This document shows positions 60,803-64,000 of a stretch of DNA of 64,000 nt, one piece after another. Positions within the stretch are counted from its first letter, which is position 1, and each line of letters opens with the position of its first letter. The notes beneath the pieces are model-generated. The model saw only the letters and a list, made by a program, of their open reading frames with translations. It searched no databases and had not been told where the DNA came from. The position numbers and the translations under genes are program-made. Source of the DNA: Salmonirosea aquatica (GTDB taxonomy: Bacteria > Bacteroidota > Bacteroidia > Cytophagales > Spirosomataceae); contig NZ_WHLY01000002.1 of assembly GCF_009296315.1 (NCBI RefSeq), forward strand, positions 5,802,501-5,866,500. Reading direction: 5' to 3'.

Positions 60803-62074
60803 CTACGCCTCATCATCCTTGCTTTGGTAAATGTTATTGAGGCTATTGACCGCCCGGTCATCGAACGATGAAAGGTACATCTCGGTGATGCTGATGCTGC
60901 TGTGGCGGAGCCCCTTGGAGATGTCGTACACACTGGCACCGGACTTCCTTGCCAGATCGGCAAAGCTGTGGCGCGCCACGTGGCTGCTTATCTCTTCCGG
61001 CTTTTCGATGCCCGCCCGTCTGGCCAGCCGTTTGATGATCTTATTGTAGTAGGCCACCTTGGCCTCGATCTGTCTTTTGAGAAAGTAGGCGTCCGAATAG
61101 TCCTTGTCATCGTCCAGAAAGGGAAAAACAAACTGATCGGGCCTTTTGCCATCCAGATAGGGCGCGACAATGATCTCCGCCTGCGGTGAAAGCTCAATGC
61201 CCACCAATGCCGCGTCGGTCTTCTCGGTCTTATAGCTCAGCACCATCCGCCCGCCCGCCCGCTGGAAGTTACCGACCCGAAGCAGCATCGCATCGCCCAC
61301 CCGCATGCCGTGAACGTAGAACTGCGTCAGGAACACATCGCGAATCATGCTGCCTTTTTGGGTGGGATCAATCTGGAGGTCGGCCAACAGCTTTATTTCG
61401 GCAAACGTCAGCCGCCGCCGGTTGACTTTCGCCGCCTTCTTGCGGGTAAGCAGGCCGAAGGGGTTGGCCTTCTCGACCACGCCCTCCCGGACGGCCTGGT
61501 TGTAGATGCCCCACATCCGGGAAATCGATTTATTGACAGTGCCCACGCCGTTGCGCTTGAGCTCCCAGGCGTAGTAGTCTTTGACAAACTTGACCGTCAG
61601 CTCGTCGAAATACAGCTTTTCGCCCGCGAATTCCCGAAGCTTGTTGTAATTCGCCAGGTAATTCAGGGCGTAGCGGCGCTGGTTCTGGCTCAGTCTTTCT
61701 ATTTCATCCCGGAAGAAGGCGATGAAACATGGCCGGCCCTGTGCCTGCTCTTTGCCGCCGCCGTCGAGTCGGGTCAACTCGTTCTGCAACTTGGCGACAT
61801 CAACCCCCCCGGTTTTCTCCATCGTCTCGATCACACCCATGATGAACCTGATGCGGTCGCGGAGTATCCGGTTGAAGTCAGCCGCATGGGGGCAGGAGGC
61901 CCGCACCCAGTTGGCCTTCACAAACGAGGCGCGGGGGTTGTAGTCTTTCTTCAATATATGCACCGCCGTAGCCTCCCGCTTCGGCTTGCGCTGGGCCGTG
62001 TACCGAATGAGCACCGTATGCGTGCCGTCGGCGTTGGCCCGGCTGTTGAGCTCCGTCCTTACGCTTACTGCCAT
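60803..62074 (-). CDS. Second tyrosine-type integrase (element 2)
   Basis: 423 residues from ATG 62074, which sits 3 bp after the repressor stop; the longer frame overlaps the repressor and is rejected. The N-terminal region is the ARM-type domain common in Bacteroidota integrases (HTVLIRYTAQRKPKREATAV). Catalytic blocks: HGMRVGDAML, HVARHSFADLA and LRHSSISITEMYL with the Tyr nucleophile. It belongs with the repressor operon on its right, so it serves a second element starting after 60670. Confidence 0.93.
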   Translation of the reverse strand: MAVSVRTELNSRANADGTHTVLIRYTAQRKPKREATAVHILKKDYNPRASFVKANWVRASCPHAADFNRILRDRIRFIMGVIETMEKTGGVDVAKLQNELTRLDGGGKEQAQGRPCFIAFFRDEIERLSQNQRRYALNYLANYNKLREFAGEKLYFDELTVKFVKDYYAWELKRNGVGTVNKSISRMWGIYNQAVREGVVEKANPFGLLTRKKAAKVNRRRLTFAEIKLLADLQIDPTQKGSMIRDVFLTQFYVHGMRVGDAMLLRVGNFQRAGGRMVLSYKTEKTDAALVGIELSPQAEIIVAPYLDGKRPDQFVFPFLDDDKDYSDAYFLKRQIEAKVAYYNKIIKRLARRAGIEKPEEISSHVARHSFADLARKSGASVYDISKGLRHSSISITEMYLSSFDDRAVNSLNNIYQSKDDEA

Positions 62075-62076
62075 AC

Positions 62077-62919
62077 CTATTTCGGGGGCCCGTAGAAAAT
62101 GCTCTCGATCGTCCAGATCCGCTGGATGTCCTGCTTCTCCACAGTGACCACCGGGCCGGCCGGATCGTCGCACTCCAGCGTCAGCCATGAGTTGGTCACC
62201 AGCTCGTTGCGCCGGATGCGCCGGATGACGATCTCGTCGGCGAACAACACCGCCACCAGGCCCGTGGTGTACTTCCAGCGGTCGGCGGCCACCTCGGCGG
62301 CGATCACCTGCCAGCCGGGCAATAGCGCGGGCTGCATGTAGTCGTTGCCCACCTCGATCAGGATACTGCCCGCGCCCACCGTCCGGTTGCCCAGGTCCAC
62401 GCGCGACATACTGCCGAAGTCGGGATTGCGCCGCTGCCCGGCCTTCACCAGCGGCACGAAATTCGATACCGACGCGCCGCGCTTCTTCTGCATCAGCACG
62501 TCCTCGCTCACTCCGAGGGCCTCCAGCACGTTGGCCAGCGTGTCGGCCCGAAAGCGCCGGGCCTTAAGCATGTTGTGCACGGCCACCGTGCTGACCTGCA
62601 TGCGGTCGGAGAGTTCCTTCTGGCTGATGCCGTGCTGGTCGAGGTAGCGCCGCAGCTGCGCCCCCTCGCTGCCCGTGCGGCTCAGCGCCCGGCCGGCCGC
62701 CGTCTGCAAATCCACCTGTATGGTTTCATCCTGCACACCCAGCCGGTCGTGGATGCGCTCCCACATCCGGTTGCTGATCGGCCGCTTGCCGGCCAGCATC
62801 ATCGACAGGTTGGCGGGCAGTATCCCCACCATCTCCGAGAATACGGTCTGCTTTCCGTCCGCATAGGTGTCCAGGTAGCGCTTGAGCTTGGCCGACCGAA
62901 TCTCATTGCTTTCAGTCAT
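62077..62919 (-). CDS. Double-HTH repressor with inactive S24 domain (element 2)
   Basis: 280 residues: one HTH-like region at about 10-60, a second, clearer XRE HTH at about 86-137 (GISQKELSDRMQVSTVAVHN), and a C-terminal LexA/CI-type S24 fold (ILIEVGNDYMQPALLPGWQV at 187-206, LVAVLFADEIVIRRI at 221-235). The catalytic Ser is replaced by Tyr194 and the catalytic Lys by Arg, so self-cleavage is unlikely. It is co-transcribed with integrase 2 and divergent from the 63055 gene: the lysogeny switch of element 2. Confidence 0.82.
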   Translation of the reverse strand: MTESNEIRSAKLKRYLDTYADGKQTVFSEMVGILPANLSMMLAGKRPISNRMWERIHDRLGVQDETIQVDLQTAAGRALSRTGSEGAQLRRYLDQHGISQKELSDRMQVSTVAVHNMLKARRFRADTLANVLEALGVSEDVLMQKKRGASVSNFVPLVKAGQRRNPDFGSMSRVDLGNRTVGAGSILIEVGNDYMQPALLPGWQVIAAEVAADRWKYTTGLVAVLFADEIVIRRIRRNELVTNSWLTLECDDPAGPVVTVEKQDIQRIWTIESIFYGPPK

Positions 62920-62943
62920 ATCTGAATTAATTTTTTTATTAAG

Positions 62944-62982
62944 TTTTGATAATTAATATTACTTTTGTTGTAGTATTGATAA
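62944..62982. promoter_or_regulatory. Probable operators of element 2 (TTTGATAA-type sites)
   Basis: TTTTGATAA at 62944-62952 and ATTGATAA at 62975-62982 lie in the AT-rich gap between the repressor and the divergent gene. The same TTTTGATAA recurs at 63676-63684 before the next early gene. Confidence 0.4.
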
Positions 62983-63054
62983 GCAATTATAAGCAGAAAT
63001 TAATAAAATTATCAGAAAGCGGATTATTCTTACTAAACGGCTAAAACAAATCGA

Positions 63055-63633
63055 ATGAGCATGGAAAATCACAGCCGACGTATCCTGACGGAAGGCGCAG
63101 CCGAAGTACCTAGGGATATAGCCCGAAAAAGGGTGAAAGAGTTTGGTTTCGAGCGTGTTGCAGAGGAGGCGGGCCTGAAAGCCTATCAGACCGTCATGCG
63201 GTATTGCGAGGGAAAGAAGGTGCGTCCCACCACGGAGGCACTTATCATTTCGGCCCTGGAAAAACTGGAGGCCGACCGCATCAGACACAGCCGGAAAATT
63301 AACGGTAATGCTAATGATGGATTCCAGGTCGTACCCCTCTCCCAGTTCAACGAGTTGCAGCAGCGGGTCGAGAAGCTGTCCGACCAGCTGGGCCTGCTGA
63401 TGAAATCCCAACTGGCCGCCCACCAGTGGGTCAGCAGCGAAAAGGCGGCCATTATCCTCAATTGCAGCGCCATAACCCTGCACCGACGCAAGCAGGCCGG
63501 AGAGCTCGAATACAAGATGCAGGGCAGCCGCGTGGCCTACAGCATCGAGAGCCTGATGGACTACCTCGCAAAAAAGCACTTCAAGACCGACGTGATCCAG
63601 CAGCGCGTGATGTCAGCCCTGGCCTTTGAATAA
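63055..63633 (+). CDS. HTH early protein of element 2 (excisionase-like C-terminus)
   Basis: 192 residues: a helical N-terminal half with a possible first HTH (FERVAEEAGLKAYQTVMRYCEG), a short coiled coil (LQQRVEKLSDQLGLLMKSQ) and a C-terminal MerR/excisionase-type HTH (WVSSEKAAIILNCSAITLHR then wing YKMQGSRVAYSIE). First rightward gene opposite the repressor; by analogy a control or excision protein. An ATG at 63061 is the alternative start. Confidence 0.7.
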   Translation: MSMENHSRRILTEGAAEVPRDIARKRVKEFGFERVAEEAGLKAYQTVMRYCEGKKVRPTTEALIISALEKLEADRIRHSRKINGNANDGFQVVPLSQFNELQQRVEKLSDQLGLLMKSQLAAHQWVSSEKAAIILNCSAITLHRRKQAGELEYKMQGSRVAYSIESLMDYLAKKHFKTDVIQQRVMSALAFE

Positions 63634-63697
63634 AAAAATATCAGTTTTATTTTTTTATATTAAATGTTTTATTAATTTTGATAAGTCAAACGACAAA

Positions 63698-63728
63698 ACA
63701 CCCCGCCAGCAAAATACCAGCGGGGTGT
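63698..63728 (+). terminator. Hairpin after the HTH gene
   Basis: Nine-bp stem ACACCCCGC / GCGGGGTGT around a 13-nt loop, between two early genes of element 2. No T tract follows on the plus strand, so it may attenuate rather than terminate. Confidence 0.45.
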
Positions 63729-63759
63729 AAAAATCAAAACTTAATAAGCTGCAAAGAAA

Positions 63760-63999
63760 ATGGAAAATCAGGACAAAGTCTATTTCGTCTCCCTGGGTGG
63801 TGGCCAGTACTTCAAGCGTGAGGGTGCGAGCGTCACCATCGTTTCAGTCTACGACTTCAATCCCTCTATCGAGCGCACGGGCTTCCAGGCCCGCTACATC
63901 GAAGGCACCCACAGCCGCCCCTGCACCGAGCAGGAGTTCGACTCGGCGGTCGAGAAGGTGCTGGGCATACTGGGTGTCGGTGTTCCCGTAGCCGCCTGA
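63760..63999 (+). CDS. Small early protein of element 2, unknown
   Basis: 79 residues (MENQDKVYFVSLGGGQYFKREG...), a compact alpha/beta domain ending VLGILGVGVPVAA; stop TGA lies at the window edge. The TTTTGATAA site and hairpin upstream suggest its own control. No family recognised. Confidence 0.55.
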   Translation: MENQDKVYFVSLGGGQYFKREGASVTIVSVYDFNPSIERTGFQARYIEGTHSRPCTEQEFDSAVEKVLGILGVGVPVAA

Positions 64000-64000
64000 T

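Noticed and set aside
60739-60963. 74-codon minus-strand frame at the end of integrase 2
   Set aside because: Overlaps the conserved catalytic end of the integrase in another frame and covers its terminator.

Overview
The window is a piece of a Bacteroidota chromosome, most likely Cytophagales (Dyadobacter/Spirosoma-like). The signs are SusD-free but typical Cytophagales families (DUF4136 lipoprotein, DUF6580 transporter, BNR-repeat 'glycosyl hydrolase', OtsA-OtsB fusion, CrtO-like acyltransferase), a textbook Bacteroidota promoter (TTTG-N19-TATATTTG at 10447-10477), AT-rich leaders instead of strong Shine-Dalgarno sites, and a very strong excess of the palindrome GGTACC in host genes.

Region 1, about 1-17340, is host DNA. 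It starts inside an SLC45/GPH-type sugar transporter, followed by a trehalose-6-phosphate synthase/phosphatase fusion, a DUF1460 cell-wall amidase-like protein and an MscS channel (a plausible osmotic-stress cluster). Then come DinB, a frameshifted BNR-repeat protein, DUF6580, a PPC/DUF296 protein, a histone-deacetylase-like hydrolase, a DUF4136 lipoprotein, an outer-membrane barrel, a large unrecognised membrane-anchored protein and a CrtO-like membrane protein.

Region 2, about 17353-60670, looks like one complete siphovirus-type prophage. A 13-bp direct repeat (GTGACCCATAGGG) sits at both ends and the right copy is about 130 bp from the tyrosine integrase. From left to right: a three-gene AT-rich cargo operon (Dam-type methyltransferase, FRG-domain protein, DUF262 protein) that looks like an anti-phage module; an XRE repressor facing a rightward early operon (excisionase-like HTH, a tRNA-like sequence, a winged-helix protein and many small unknowns); a metallopeptidase cargo gene; then some 30 kb of leftward late genes. 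The late genes read from 58.1 kb down to 27.8 kb in the order portal, connector, secreted protein, spanin/holin/DUF5675 lysis genes, tail, tape measure, tail fibre, protease, scaffold, capsid, terminases. They split into five transcription units. Each opens with the same GTCCTTT box, and four of the five boxes sit directly after a terminator hairpin: a candidate phage late-promoter system. A compact structured RNA with its own terminator lies between the late genes and the integrase.

Region 3, 60671-64000, is the start of a second integrated element: another tyrosine integrase, a double-HTH repressor with a dead S24 domain, and divergent early genes. The repeat at 60656-60671 reads like the 3' end of a tRNA gene, so the two elements may be integrated in tandem at one tRNA site, with the intact tRNA to the right of the window.

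Several genes are broken by single missing bases in G/C homopolymers (7390, 36878, 48637, 49304, possibly 23605). This pattern suggests base-calling errors or a shared slippage mechanism rather than independent decay.
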